DNA of 64,000 bases from an uncultured Bacteroidales bacterium (GTDB lineage: Bacteria > Bacteroidota > Bacteroidia > Bacteroidales > FEN-979). Where the stretch lies: positions 304,528 through 368,527 of the forward strand of contig CAISRB010000012.1 of assembly GCA_903887775.1 (NCBI GenBank), read 5' to 3'. Shown here in pieces: positions 34,737 to 43,175 of the stretch (positions are counted from its first letter, which is position 1; each line of letters begins with the position of its first letter). A program made the translations under genes and the position numbers. A model generated the notes under the pieces. It made no database searches and was not told the origin of the DNA. It saw only the letters and a list, made by a program, of their open reading frames with translations.

Positions 34737-35012
34737 ATGGTATACACAGTATATGATCTGAAGTTCTGCATTGATTGGACTAAAGGAGGAAAGTTAAGAT
34801 GTAGCGATGATGGGAGGAGTGATAACCTGAAAGACATTTTTAGCCAATTGTACACCACAGTTGTCGAAGAATCGCTTGATGCACACGCTCTAGGTAAGAT
34901 TCCTGAAAAGCCAGAAATCATCAAGGAAATCAGAATTAACATCAGTAAAAGGAGAGTCAAAGCGATTGCTGTCAACAGGGAAAAACTCATCATAGCTCCT
35001 GAAAAGAAATAA
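34737..35012 (+). CDS. Small protein, pair 1 second member
   Basis: 91 residues from the ATG giving MVYTVYDLKFCIDW. Aligns along its length with 38335-38592: YDLKFCIDWxxGG, LKDIFSQLY, GKIPEKPEIIKEIRINISKRRVKA. The same strand-helix-strand layout as the first member suggests a common ancestor. It is cotranscribed with the gene at 34453 (65-bp gap). Confidence 0.65.
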   Translation: MVYTVYDLKFCIDWTKGGKLRCSDDGRSDNLKDIFSQLYTTVVEESLDAHALGKIPEKPEIIKEIRINISKRRVKAIAVNREKLIIAPEKK

Positions 35013-35143
35013 TCAGAATAACCCAAGAGTGGCTGTTGATCTCCTTAAAGGAAATGAGTTTCCCTTGGGTCATAATCAGATATTCTCATTTTGCAATGGT
35101 ACTGATTCTCTGTTTGGATCGGCTATGTTTAGTGGTCTGACTT

Positions 35144-35785
35144 TTAAAGTGGCTTCATCAGTCTCGAAAAGTTGATGAAGTAATTTCTTTTTTTCTTGGA
35201 GATGGGTTTGTTCATTCGGAACACATGGTGCACCCATGGGTGAGAATGTCCATTAGCAGGACCGGTTAATACAAGATAGCTATCGTCACTTTGATCCAGT
35301 TCAAAAACCGGGGGATTATCAATGTTACCGTACCGTTCTCTTACTTTTTCTTTACGATTTAGTAAAGTTGCTGGATCGATCGGTAAGTTTAAAATTATCC
35401 CCACTTCCAATTCTCCGCACTCAATAAACCCGACGATCTCACCTGGCTTAAAGTTACAGTCAGAGGCTTCCCTTCCTCGAAAGGGAGTATCATCAGGGCC
35501 ATCATATCCTCCATACAATTTTCCATCTGCATCATAAACCCAATGCCCCATTGTACTTGATGTTTGATCAAGATAGAATTTTTTAGCCTCGAAAATTCTG
35601 AATCCGATATCCTTACCATAATAATGTTGGGAAGCCGGAAGCTCGGGCAATGACTTTAAAAATGATTCCAGCTCAGTCAAACCAGAGAAATAACCCAGTG
35701 TACTCGTTTCCAGGTTAACAGGGAATTTCATTTTTCCGTGATTAACTGTAATTGAAAGCTGGAAGATAGGGGTCGGGGATTCCAT
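35144..35785 (-). CDS. Unknown protein downstream of the DnaB-like ATPase
   Basis: 213 residues, soluble, rich in beta strands, starting MESPTPIFQLSITV. A late GHSHPWVHHVFRM segment has clustered histidines that could bind metal, but no catalytic motif is certain. It begins 43 bp after the ATPase gene and probably shares its transcript. Confidence 0.55.
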   Translation of the reverse strand: MESPTPIFQLSITVNHGKMKFPVNLETSTLGYFSGLTELESFLKSLPELPASQHYYGKDIGFRIFEAKKFYLDQTSSTMGHWVYDADGKLYGGYDGPDDTPFRGREASDCNFKPGEIVGFIECGELEVGIILNLPIDPATLLNRKEKVRERYGNIDNPPVFELDQSDDSYLVLTGPANGHSHPWVHHVFRMNKPISKKKRNYFINFSRLMKPL

Positions 35786-35828
35786 ATATATCGTTAATTC
35801 GAAATATCATTTATAGAAAAAGCAACCT

Positions 35829-36977
35829 CTAATCGGCATCCTCAATTTTCGACATTCCCTTGTTATGTTTGAAGCGAATCCTCCCTAACTCCTTTCCACG
35901 GTTCTTTGCTATGATGATTTCGCATTTCTTGCGGGTACTATTACCTTCAATATCAGAGAGTGTACCATGAAGAGCATGTCGATGAACCAGCAGGATGATG
36001 TCGGCATATGGTTCAAGGGTTTTAGCCCATGGCAGGTCGGTTATTCTCGGTGGTAAAAATGGAATTCTCTCATTAACCCACCGGCCCAGATCAGAGAGCA
36101 GTATTACAGGAATATTCAAATCAATGGCAATTTGCTTGGCCTGTTTAGAAATAAATTCAACTTTTTCACGGCCGCTCAGGTCGGATATGTTTGATCCAAT
36201 CTTGATCAATTGCTGACAATCAATAATGATCATGTGGCATCTACATTCGTGATGCATAAAACGGGATTGTTCTGTGATATAATCCATCGTCGCTTCAGGA
36301 TTATCATCGAAATAAATCAAAAGCCTTGCCAAATCCTCTGCCGCGACAGCCAGATTCCGCATATCAATCCGGGAAAAAGACCACATATGGGTGGAGGCGG
36401 GAGGAGCATCAAAATCAGAGAAAAGTATCCGGCCAACAAGGGACTGGGATGATTGTCCCAGAGTGAAAATACAGACAGCATTTCCTCGCCTTGCTGCTTT
36501 TCGTGCGAAACTTAGCATCATGCCTGTTTTCCCTGAACCAGGGCTTCCGCCAAGGATAATCAAATCATTATTTAACCAGCCTCCGATAATTTTATCTAAC
36601 TCAGCAAGTCCGGTAGGAATAGGATTTCTGAACAAGTCTTTAGATGGAGGTTGTTTTTCTCCCCAGAATTCCTCAATATACAGGGTATATAATTGGGATG
36701 TCTTCTCCGACAGCAACTTTTGATCGTAATGCCGTCTCATAATCTCAGCTAAAGCGAGACTGTAAAAGTCTGGTTCAGAATCATCTTCAGGTGCATTAAA
36801 TAGCTTTTTAGAGAAAGTTTCAAATGCTACATCTTGTTCATCCGCTGCAAATTCTATTATTTTCTGCAATGTCTCCGATTCAAGATATTCATACTCCCAT
36901 TCTTCAGCAGCATAAACATACATCGCAGCCATTTTTTTAATGAAGTTTACGACTTCTTCAAATGAGATGGTCGGCAT
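35829..36977 (-). CDS. DnaB-type replicative helicase C-terminal-domain ATPase
   Basis: 383 residues from ATG 36977. After an unrecognised helical N-terminus (about 1-120) comes the RecA-like core: IPTGLAELDKIIGGW, Walker A GGSPGSGKT, Walker B HMIIIDCQQLI, ILLSDLGRWVNER and the final IIAKNRGKELGRIRF, all in the positions found in DnaB. The DnaB N-terminal domain is not evident, so it is unlikely to be the chromosomal helicase and is more like ATPases found in mobile or defence loci. Controlled by dyad promoter E. Confidence 0.75.
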   Translation of the reverse strand: MPTISFEEVVNFIKKMAAMYVYAAEEWEYEYLESETLQKIIEFAADEQDVAFETFSKKLFNAPEDDSEPDFYSLALAEIMRRHYDQKLLSEKTSQLYTLYIEEFWGEKQPPSKDLFRNPIPTGLAELDKIIGGWLNNDLIILGGSPGSGKTGMMLSFARKAARRGNAVCIFTLGQSSQSLVGRILFSDFDAPPASTHMWSFSRIDMRNLAVAAEDLARLLIYFDDNPEATMDYITEQSRFMHHECRCHMIIIDCQQLIKIGSNISDLSGREKVEFISKQAKQIAIDLNIPVILLSDLGRWVNERIPFLPPRITDLPWAKTLEPYADIILLVHRHALHGTLSDIEGNSTRKKCEIIIAKNRGKELGRIRFKHNKGMSKIEDAD

Positions 36978-37003
36978 AGATTTCGGTTTTTTATTGTTGC
37001 CGA

Positions 37004-37038
37004 CAAACCTAATCAAGTTGGCCGCATTCTATCTGCGG
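37004..37038 (-). promoter_or_regulatory. Dyad promoter E (DnaB-like ATPase operon)
   Basis: Minus strand: perfect CCGCA-N7-TGCGG (37022-37038), 10 bp, then -7 box TAGGTTTG (37004-37011). Back to back with site D, 62 bp away. Confidence 0.75.
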
Positions 37039-37100
37039 ACAACAGTCACAATGCATACATAATCAGAGATTGCAGATAATTAATGAAATTTCTCCTGAGG

Positions 37101-37135
37101 CCGCAGGTTCAATGCGGTGTACGGATGCATTTTTG
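37101..37135 (+). promoter_or_regulatory. Dyad promoter D (phosphoribosyltransferase-like gene)
   Basis: Perfect CCGCA-N7-TGCGG (37101-37117), 10 bp, then the box CATTTTTG (37128-37135). The leader to GTG 37203 is about 63 nt, longer than at the other sites. Confidence 0.7.
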
Positions 37136-37202
37136 CACAGGCATGGTTGAAATAAAAACTATTTGAGCATCTCTGAACTACAAATATCAAGAATTCTATA
37201 TT

Positions 37203-38042
37203 GTGAGCCGTAAAGATAAACTTGAGATCACAAAAAAGCATCTCTTGGCAGAATATCAGTATTTGATTGCGGGCATGCATATTGATTATGACCATAAAAC
37301 AGCCTCATTTGATTTAGAAAAGGAAAAAGACGAAAGCACCTCCGTGGTACTTAAACCAATCTGTTCAGAGGTTTATGGTCATCAGGTAATTTCGATGTTT
37401 AGACGCTCGATTACATCGGATTGCAGCTATTTGGGCAATCCACTGACTTACGCGTTAAAAAATATAGATGATTGGAAATTTGCAAATACAGAAGAAGATA
37501 TTCTGGCACTGTTACATCAATTCATTCGGGTTGCTGGCATAATTCGACCGCATTATGACACGATTATAACATTTCCCCGAGCGAATGAACTGATTGTGCG
37601 ATTTGTTCAAGGATTAAAAAAGATAATACCATCTACTAATCAAATCAGCGATTGGTTATTGAGCGTATCTACCGAATATGTTTACGAAGGCATTATTAAC
37701 TGGCAAGGAATACACGATGATTTTCCAGATCAATATGATAGGTTAAGCAAGGAAATAAACGGGTATTTCTGGGAGATGGACAACGAAAACAAAGAAATGT
37801 TCAGTTTTAAATACGTTAAAAATAAGATGCTGGTCGAATATTTTACACAAATGCAAAAGTTTTATGATGAATTCTATAAATGTGAGGCCATGGAATTGGC
37901 CCCGCTTATTAATGATAAGCACGTTCTATTGTTAGACAGTACAATAATAGGTGGGGGTAAAGGATATTCATATAGTTCTTCAGTATTGGAAATGTACGTG
38001 CCCAAATCAGCAACCATAATAACCCTGTTCCCAGAATTATAG
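37203..38042 (+). CDS. Phosphoribosyltransferase-like protein
   Basis: 279 residues; GTG start. The C-terminal end, HVLLLDSTIIGGGKGYSYSSSVLEMYVPKSATIITLF, has the layout of the PRPP-binding loop and following strand of type I phosphoribosyltransferases (hhhhDDxxTTGxT then GAxxhxhhxL), though Ser replaces the second Asp. HYDTIITFPRANELIVRF could be the matching early strand. Similar ComF-like domains occur in defence loci. Function inferred from this pattern only. Confidence 0.5.
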   Translation: MSRKDKLEITKKHLLAEYQYLIAGMHIDYDHKTASFDLEKEKDESTSVVLKPICSEVYGHQVISMFRRSITSDCSYLGNPLTYALKNIDDWKFANTEEDILALLHQFIRVAGIIRPHYDTIITFPRANELIVRFVQGLKKIIPSTNQISDWLLSVSTEYVYEGIINWQGIHDDFPDQYDRLSKEINGYFWEMDNENKEMFSFKYVKNKMLVEYFTQMQKFYDEFYKCEAMELAPLINDKHVLLLDSTIIGGGKGYSYSSSVLEMYVPKSATIITLFPEL

Positions 38043-38057
38043 ATTATAATTCCATAA

Positions 38058-38092
38058 CTGCAAGCACAATGCGGCCAGAACATGTACATTTG
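38058..38092 (+). promoter_or_regulatory. Dyad promoter F (small-protein pair 2 and nuclease)
   Basis: CTGCA-N7-TGCGG (38058-38074), 10 bp, then -7 box TACATTTG (38085-38092), 19 bp before ATG 38112. Confidence 0.75.
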
Positions 38093-38111
38093 TATAAAAA
38101 CATTTAAGGTT

Positions 38112-38321
38112 ATGACAAAGTATCTCGTCAAGTATTTTATATATTTCAACGATGGGACCATCTCGCAAGGAAAATTAGTATTTCCAAGAAAGAACCTGAA
38201 AAAAATATTCGACCAATTTTATGACAAGATCATTATCGACAACATTACCGACGAAGAGTTGTATAACTCAGCAATGATCAATGAAATCGAAATTAGAATT
38301 ACAAAAAGTTCAAACAAATAA
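38112..38321 (+). CDS. Small protein, pair 2 first member
   Basis: 69 residues starting MTKYLVKYFIYFNDGT. Paralog of 34453-34671: same strand, LKKIFDQFYDKIII helix, DEELYNSAMINEIEIRI end. First gene of a three-gene unit that leads to a PD-(D/E)XK nuclease. Confidence 0.65.
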   Translation: MTKYLVKYFIYFNDGTISQGKLVFPRKNLKKIFDQFYDKIIIDNITDEELYNSAMINEIEIRITKSSNK

Positions 38322-38334
38322 CCTGAAACATAAA

Positions 38335-38592
38335 ATGAATATGGTCTATACCAAGTACGATCTTCATTTTTCCATCGATTGGGAAGCTGGAGGAACTTTA
38401 ACGGGCGATACGGATTTTAACGAGCAGGAGCTGAAGAATGTGTTCAGTCAACTATACTCTGAAGTTGTCGAGGGATCACTTGATGACCATGTGATAGGTA
38501 ATATTCCCGAAAAACCCGACATCATTCATGAAATCAGAATTAACATCAGCAAAAAAAGAGTCAAAGCAAATCCTGTCAAAATAATAAAGTGA
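38335..38592 (+). CDS. Small protein, pair 2 second member
   Basis: 85 residues from ATG 38335 (MNMVYTKYD); the ATG two codons on is equally possible and matches the paralog at 34737. Shared GNIPEKPDIIHEIRINISKKRVKA end. It precedes the nuclease gene by 6 bp, so the two are likely translated together. Confidence 0.65.
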   Translation: MNMVYTKYDLHFSIDWEAGGTLTGDTDFNEQELKNVFSQLYSEVVEGSLDDHVIGNIPEKPDIIHEIRINISKKRVKANPVKIIK

Positions 38593-38598
38593 ACTACC

Positions 38599-39777
38599 AT
38601 GGATGAAAAAATAGCAAGTTTGATTACTGACTATGATTTTGAACAGATAGAACTTGCCCTCAGAGAACCCAATATCTTTAAAGCGTTTTCCATAGGGCGA
38701 AAAGAGATCAGACATTCTAATTTTCTGGCCTATATTTTAAACCCTAACGAAAATCACGGATTGAATGATATTGTGCTGAAGAAGTTTGTTCGGGATATCT
38801 TTTCTGATTCCAAAGCACTTAACCGGACAATTTTCGATTCTGATTATTTAGATATTTCAACATGCGAAATCAGGCGTGAATGGAGAAATATTGATATCCT
38901 GATCATATTCAGTAAGGATATCATATTAATTGAGAACAAGGTTAATACTATAGATCATTCAAGTCAACTGAAGAGATATAAAAAGGTTGCTGAAGAAAAT
39001 TTTCCAGATAAATACCGTCATTTTGTTTATTTGACTCCTTGGGGTAGAGAACCCGTGTATGATGCTTCCAAGGAGTTTTATATAAATTACTCCTACATTC
39101 AAGTTGCTGATATACTTGAAAGAATTATATCACTCTATAAAAACAGTATTAGTGAAAAAGTGAAATTTTACCTTGAAGATTATTTGTCAACCATTAAAAG
39201 AGAGTTACTTATGAATGATTCTTTAAATGATTTAGCACTGAAAGTGTACAATGCTCATAAAGAGGCCTTAGAATTTATTCTCGAGAATCGGCCTGACCCT
39301 GCAAGAATGCTATTTCATTATTTTGAAAAAGAATTAGTGGATTCAGGATTCGTTGTGATTGCCTCAAATCGTTTAGGTTTTATTCGATTTACTACTCCTG
39401 CCTTAAATAATATCTTTGAGAGAAAAGACCAAAGTGTGCTTCAAAAAGAAGTTTTTTATTTCCAAATCGCTTATTATGAGACTGGTCCGGATGCTATTAT
39501 TATTGCAGTGATTTTTGGTTACGATGATGTAATCTGGGATAAAATATTATTCGCTGTAAAAGATTTAACTAATTTAAAACGAACATACGGAAAGAAATGT
39601 TTAGTGTTTTACGAACGGAAATTCAATTTCAATGCTAAAGAAATAATTAATGAAGAACAACAAGATATTGAAAAGAAGATCAAGGAAATAATAAATGAAA
39701 CTAAGCCTATAGCATTAGAGATATCCACAGCTATAATGAATGTTTTTATTAAAGTCCCACCGGAAATCAATTCCTGA
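38599..39777 (+). CDS. PD-(D/E)XK nuclease superfamily protein (PDDEXK_4 type)
   Basis: 392 residues. The nuclease core is at 30-150: KEIRHSNFLAYILNPN, then Asp99 in NIDILIIF, Glu112-x-Lys114 in IENKV, and Gln123 in SSQLKRYKK, the order D...ExK...Q of the superfamily. This N-terminal arrangement is that of proteins annotated as PD-(D/E)XK nuclease superfamily (PF14281 type). The C-terminal half is unrecognised. AT-rich. Cotranscribed with small-protein pair 2. Confidence 0.8.
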   Translation: MDEKIASLITDYDFEQIELALREPNIFKAFSIGRKEIRHSNFLAYILNPNENHGLNDIVLKKFVRDIFSDSKALNRTIFDSDYLDISTCEIRREWRNIDILIIFSKDIILIENKVNTIDHSSQLKRYKKVAEENFPDKYRHFVYLTPWGREPVYDASKEFYINYSYIQVADILERIISLYKNSISEKVKFYLEDYLSTIKRELLMNDSLNDLALKVYNAHKEALEFILENRPDPARMLFHYFEKELVDSGFVVIASNRLGFIRFTTPALNNIFERKDQSVLQKEVFYFQIAYYETGPDAIIIAVIFGYDDVIWDKILFAVKDLTNLKRTYGKKCLVFYERKFNFNAKEIINEEQQDIEKKIKEIINETKPIALEISTAIMNVFIKVPPEINS

Positions 39778-39824
39778 TTATTCTGTAAAACAAGTAGGCC
39801 CGTATCGCTTTTTCATAAAAGCAT

Positions 39825-41807
39825 TCAAGTGCAGCAAACCTCATAATTCCAGTATTCCCAAAGCATGACCATCGCCAGGGTGTCGAGTTCGCAATACCGG
39901 AGTAAGCCATCCATGACAAATTTTCTCTCAGATTCGGTCATCTCCATGAACTGCATCTTGGCATAGGCCATCATGGCAGCGCCACCGTCGGCAAGGTTTT
40001 CATCGGTGATAAAGGAATCTAAGGCCTCATCGGTCACGCCTTCAAAAAGGGGTTTGAGCAGTTTATAGGGATTCAAAACTTTGCCATCCTCCGTTTTGAT
40101 CCAAACCTGGTCTTTAAAATTAAGACTGGGAATGGCAGCGGTGCCATATACCGGCTTTGAATACTTATCCTGAAGATATTTACTGTGGTTCAGGATTGCA
40201 GGCAGAACTTTCTTGATTGAATTAGAGCCCTTAGTATAAGGATCATAGTGATACAGCCTGACCATCCTGCATAAATCAACCATATCCCGTTCACCTTCCC
40301 ATTTATCGGCCTGGCTATCGGAAGAATGAGTGATGGTTGTGATCCATTCGCACAGCTCCTCCTTATCCGGTTCATTAGTTGTTTTAAGCTGACGATAAAT
40401 GAAATTCAGATAGGTGTTCTCATGAGCGGCATACCGGAAAATCGTGCCCTCATCCTGATCAAGTTCCTTTTTGAGCGCACGGAGGAAATCAAAACTCGGG
40501 AAAGTTCCCCGGTTGGTATTCAGATATTGCCCTTTGTGTTCAATGGAACCATCAGAATTCGCGACATGATGAGAAAACTGGAAAGCAATCCCTTCATAAG
40601 GATGCAGGTTCCTGTTGATAGGAATGGCCAATGCAGTAGTTTCAAAATCAATGAAATGCAGGGGAAATTTCCAGCTTGCCATTTCATTTCTGAGTCCTTC
40701 GACTTCGGTATAAGGAATATCATCCTTATTAACTGCCTTATCAATCTGCATACGCTGCCTCTCGCTCCGTGAAATATCCTCAGACTCGGAGGGCATCAGG
40801 TTCAAATCTTCATCGGTAACATCCTTCATGAAATACGTACCTTCTTCAATCAACCGGGCTTTGCGTTTATAATCCCAGATACCGAAGACGAGGGGTTGTT
40901 CAAAATCGGTATCGGACCAGTGAAGCTGAGCTTTCCAGCATTCCTTGAACCCGCTTTTCAACCCAGCTTTCTCCTGCTCTGAATCACATACGAATTCACA
41001 ATTCTTACAGACAATGCTGATGGGAGTGATGATCTTTTTATCTTGTTTGTAATGATCAGAAAGATAATTCAGCCATTTTGGAAACGGTTTCTCATGGCCA
41101 GGTTTTTCAGGTAAAGCGGTATCATTGAAGATATCCTCACAGATGTCATCCACTTTCACCTCAACAAGGATTTTACCACCCAGGTCGTCACGTTTCAAAC
41201 CCGGAGGAGTAACAATTTTAACCCTGCCATCCTTGTCCCGGTTAAGGAAGAATTTCTGGTTTAACCCATCGACGGTGGTCCGGGCAGTTTTATCGGCCAG
41301 CATCAGGAACGCATTTACCCTGAATTTTGGGAAGGCCTTCAAGGTAACATGTTTCTGAAAGGCAATATCGAAAACATAAGGCACCCAGTTTGGGCTGAGA
41401 AATCCATTACTTTTAAGGAAACCTGAGGAATCTTTCTGATCGTACGATTTAGCCTTCACTTCAATCAAGCGGATCAGATTACCCTTTTTCTCCAGGACAT
41501 CAGCCCGGATAAAGAAATTCTCGAACCTTACAGCAGCCTCATAGATCACCACATTCTCGAGTTTCAGAGCCTCATTGGTCTGGCGCAAGGCTTCTTCGTG
41601 TTCCATCACATCGATATTGACACCACCCGGATAATATTGCCGGGCCAGTTCACCAACCTGGAATCCACCTTCGGCCAATGCTTCAAGCAGAGGATCATCG
41701 ACCCTGGAATCAGGATAAATGTTCGTTTTTTTTGCATAATAAAGCTTGGTAGGGCATTCCAGCGCCAGCTTGAATACCGATTTGGTCAAATAACGTGGCT
41801 TTGTCAT
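39825..41807 (-). CDS. DUF2779 protein: Cas4/RecB-like plus DEDD exonuclease-like domains
   Basis: 660 residues. The N-terminus (YLTKSVFKLALECPTKLYY and IRADVLEKKGNLIRLIEVKAKSY) is PD-(D/E)XK, RecB/Cas4-like. A CKNC...ECW cysteine group near residues 265-292 may bind metal. The C-terminal DUF2779 part begins HFIDFETTALAIP, a DEDD-exonuclease start, and ends in a Cys-containing tail. Family members accompany mobile and defence genes. It follows the small protein at 41823 by 15 bp. Confidence 0.75.
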   Translation of the reverse strand: MTKPRYLTKSVFKLALECPTKLYYAKKTNIYPDSRVDDPLLEALAEGGFQVGELARQYYPGGVNIDVMEHEEALRQTNEALKLENVVIYEAAVRFENFFIRADVLEKKGNLIRLIEVKAKSYDQKDSSGFLKSNGFLSPNWVPYVFDIAFQKHVTLKAFPKFRVNAFLMLADKTARTTVDGLNQKFFLNRDKDGRVKIVTPPGLKRDDLGGKILVEVKVDDICEDIFNDTALPEKPGHEKPFPKWLNYLSDHYKQDKKIITPISIVCKNCEFVCDSEQEKAGLKSGFKECWKAQLHWSDTDFEQPLVFGIWDYKRKARLIEEGTYFMKDVTDEDLNLMPSESEDISRSERQRMQIDKAVNKDDIPYTEVEGLRNEMASWKFPLHFIDFETTALAIPINRNLHPYEGIAFQFSHHVANSDGSIEHKGQYLNTNRGTFPSFDFLRALKKELDQDEGTIFRYAAHENTYLNFIYRQLKTTNEPDKEELCEWITTITHSSDSQADKWEGERDMVDLCRMVRLYHYDPYTKGSNSIKKVLPAILNHSKYLQDKYSKPVYGTAAIPSLNFKDQVWIKTEDGKVLNPYKLLKPLFEGVTDEALDSFITDENLADGGAAMMAYAKMQFMEMTESERKFVMDGLLRYCELDTLAMVMLWEYWNYEVCCT

Positions 41808-41822
41808 TGGGTATGTTTGTTA

Positions 41823-42137
41823 TTATTCTGTATCAGTGGTATCAATTGGCTTTGTTGGTTTCCTTTTTGTTCCTTTGGGCTTCAGGGAATAAGTCATTTT
41901 TCGAGATGGGGAACCATCCCACTGCTGTTTTTTTGCTACCTGAAAGTGTAGGTCAAAACCTGTAAGATTTTCTTCTTCAAATGTACGTTCTTCATAACCC
42001 TCTTCATTTTCTTTGATCAGGTCAAACGTCTTATCGAAAATTTCCCTGATGTTTTCCACATACATTTTATAAGAACCACTGATTAAGGGCCTTTCCTTGT
42101 CGTAATAAAGGTCGTAATAAATACTGTATACTTTCAT
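41823..42137 (-). CDS. Small protein related to the duplicated pairs
   Basis: 104 residues. YSIYYDLYYDKERPLISGSY followed by IREIFDKTFDLIKE repeats the strand-then-helix layout (YDLxxxIDW...LKxIFSQLY) of the proteins at 34737 and 38335, with a longer basic tail (KPKGTKRKPTKP). As in the 38-kb unit, it sits directly before a nuclease gene and behind a dyad promoter. Confidence 0.55.
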   Translation of the reverse strand: MKVYSIYYDLYYDKERPLISGSYKMYVENIREIFDKTFDLIKENEEGYEERTFEEENLTGFDLHFQVAKKQQWDGSPSRKMTYSLKPKGTKRKPTKPIDTTDTE

Positions 42138-42156
42138 AATGCCTTGATTTTATTTG

Positions 42157-42191
42157 CAAAAATGAGTAGAAAGACCGCAGTGGACATGTGG
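42157..42191 (-). promoter_or_regulatory. Dyad promoter G (small protein and DUF2779 gene)
   Basis: Minus strand: CCACA-N7-TGCGG (42175-42191), 10 bp, then the box CATTTTTG (42157-42164), 19 bp before ATG 42137. Confidence 0.7.
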
Positions 42192-42211
42192 TGCTATTGA
42201 TTCTATGAAGA

Positions 42212-43045
42212 TTATTTCCTGTATCGCAAGGAAAATAACTGAATCAGTTTTATTATTCTGGCTGGAAGTATTCTCAATGAGTTGTCAAGGATATATTCAG
42301 GGATTTCCTGGTAAAACGCTTCCGCTATTCCACCTGCAATACAAGCAATCGTGTCGCTGTCACCTCCAATCGATATCGCCAATCTGATTGCAGTTTCAAA
42401 ATTTGTACTTTCCAAAAATGAAATGATGGACTCGGGAACCGAGCCCTGACAGCTTACTTCAAATTGATACGCAGGTCTTATTTCTGCAAGACTCCTATTC
42501 AAATTGTATTGAAATGTCGTTTCGATAAACTGTTTGATCTGTGTTTTGCTATTACCCGTTCTGGCAAGGAATATAGCTGAAGCGGTCGCTTGTGCACCCT
42601 TTATTCCTTCAGGGTGATTATGAGTGACTTCAGCACTTCGTTTCGCCTGAAATAATACTTTATCAAGAGTATTGTAAGCCCAGCCCACAGGACTTACCCG
42701 CATTGCTGATCCATTACCCCAGCTATTGTAGGCTTTCGGGTATTTATCAAGTATCCAATATTTGAACAAACCTCCATAACCCACGTTTGGGAACATCCTT
42801 CCATAGCTTTGATAAACCTCAGTGAAATCTTTTTGACCAAGAATTACATCCATAGTAGCTACAGTAAGCACAGTATCATCAGTAAAGGTTGTCCGTTTCC
42901 CGAATAAAGGGAAATTTGTTGTTTTTACATTGGAGAATTCATAAACGGAACCAATAATATCACCAATGACAGCTCCGATGATATACTTTTTCCTGCTGAG
43001 CTGTTCACTTTTATATAGGTCGTCATTATAAGAAGCAGGTTTCAT
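42212..43045 (-). CDS. ADP-ribosylglycohydrolase (DraG-type)
   Basis: 277 residues from the ATG at 43045 (MKPASYNDD). It should remove ADP-ribose from protein or another acceptor. Family signatures: GAVIGDIIGSVYEF, the metal-binding FTDDTVLTVA, the GNGSAMRVSPVGWA loop, NHPEGIKGAQA, and ISIGGDSDTIACIAGGIAEAFY near the C-terminus; the two Mg/Mn sites (TDDT and DSDT) are intact. No partner ADP-ribosyltransferase is seen in the window. Confidence 0.9.
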   Translation of the reverse strand: MKPASYNDDLYKSEQLSRKKYIIGAVIGDIIGSVYEFSNVKTTNFPLFGKRTTFTDDTVLTVATMDVILGQKDFTEVYQSYGRMFPNVGYGGLFKYWILDKYPKAYNSWGNGSAMRVSPVGWAYNTLDKVLFQAKRSAEVTHNHPEGIKGAQATASAIFLARTGNSKTQIKQFIETTFQYNLNRSLAEIRPAYQFEVSCQGSVPESIISFLESTNFETAIRLAISIGGDSDTIACIAGGIAEAFYQEIPEYILDNSLRILPARIIKLIQLFSLRYRK

Positions 43046-43060
43046 GAGTTTGGTTTTCTG

Positions 43061-43095
43061 CAAACATGAGAAAACCGGCCGAAGTGGACCTGCGG
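43061..43095 (-). promoter_or_regulatory. Dyad promoter H (ADP-ribosylglycohydrolase)
   Basis: Minus strand: CCGCA-N7-TTCGG (43079-43095), 10 bp, then the box CATGTTTG (43061-43068), 15 bp before ATG 43045. Confidence 0.7.
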
Positions 43096-43175
43096 TTTGG
43101 GAAAACCGAGAAGAGGATTGTTATTATTACTGAAAAATGGGAAGTATCGCCTATTGTAAAGAATACGGCTTACTT

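Noticed and set aside
30545..43095. CCGCA/TGCGG dyads as recombination sites (attC- or REP-like) between gene cassettes
   Set aside because: Their fixed 10-bp distance to a -7 box, consistent orientation toward gene starts and lack of longer imperfect stems fit promoters, not integron sites.
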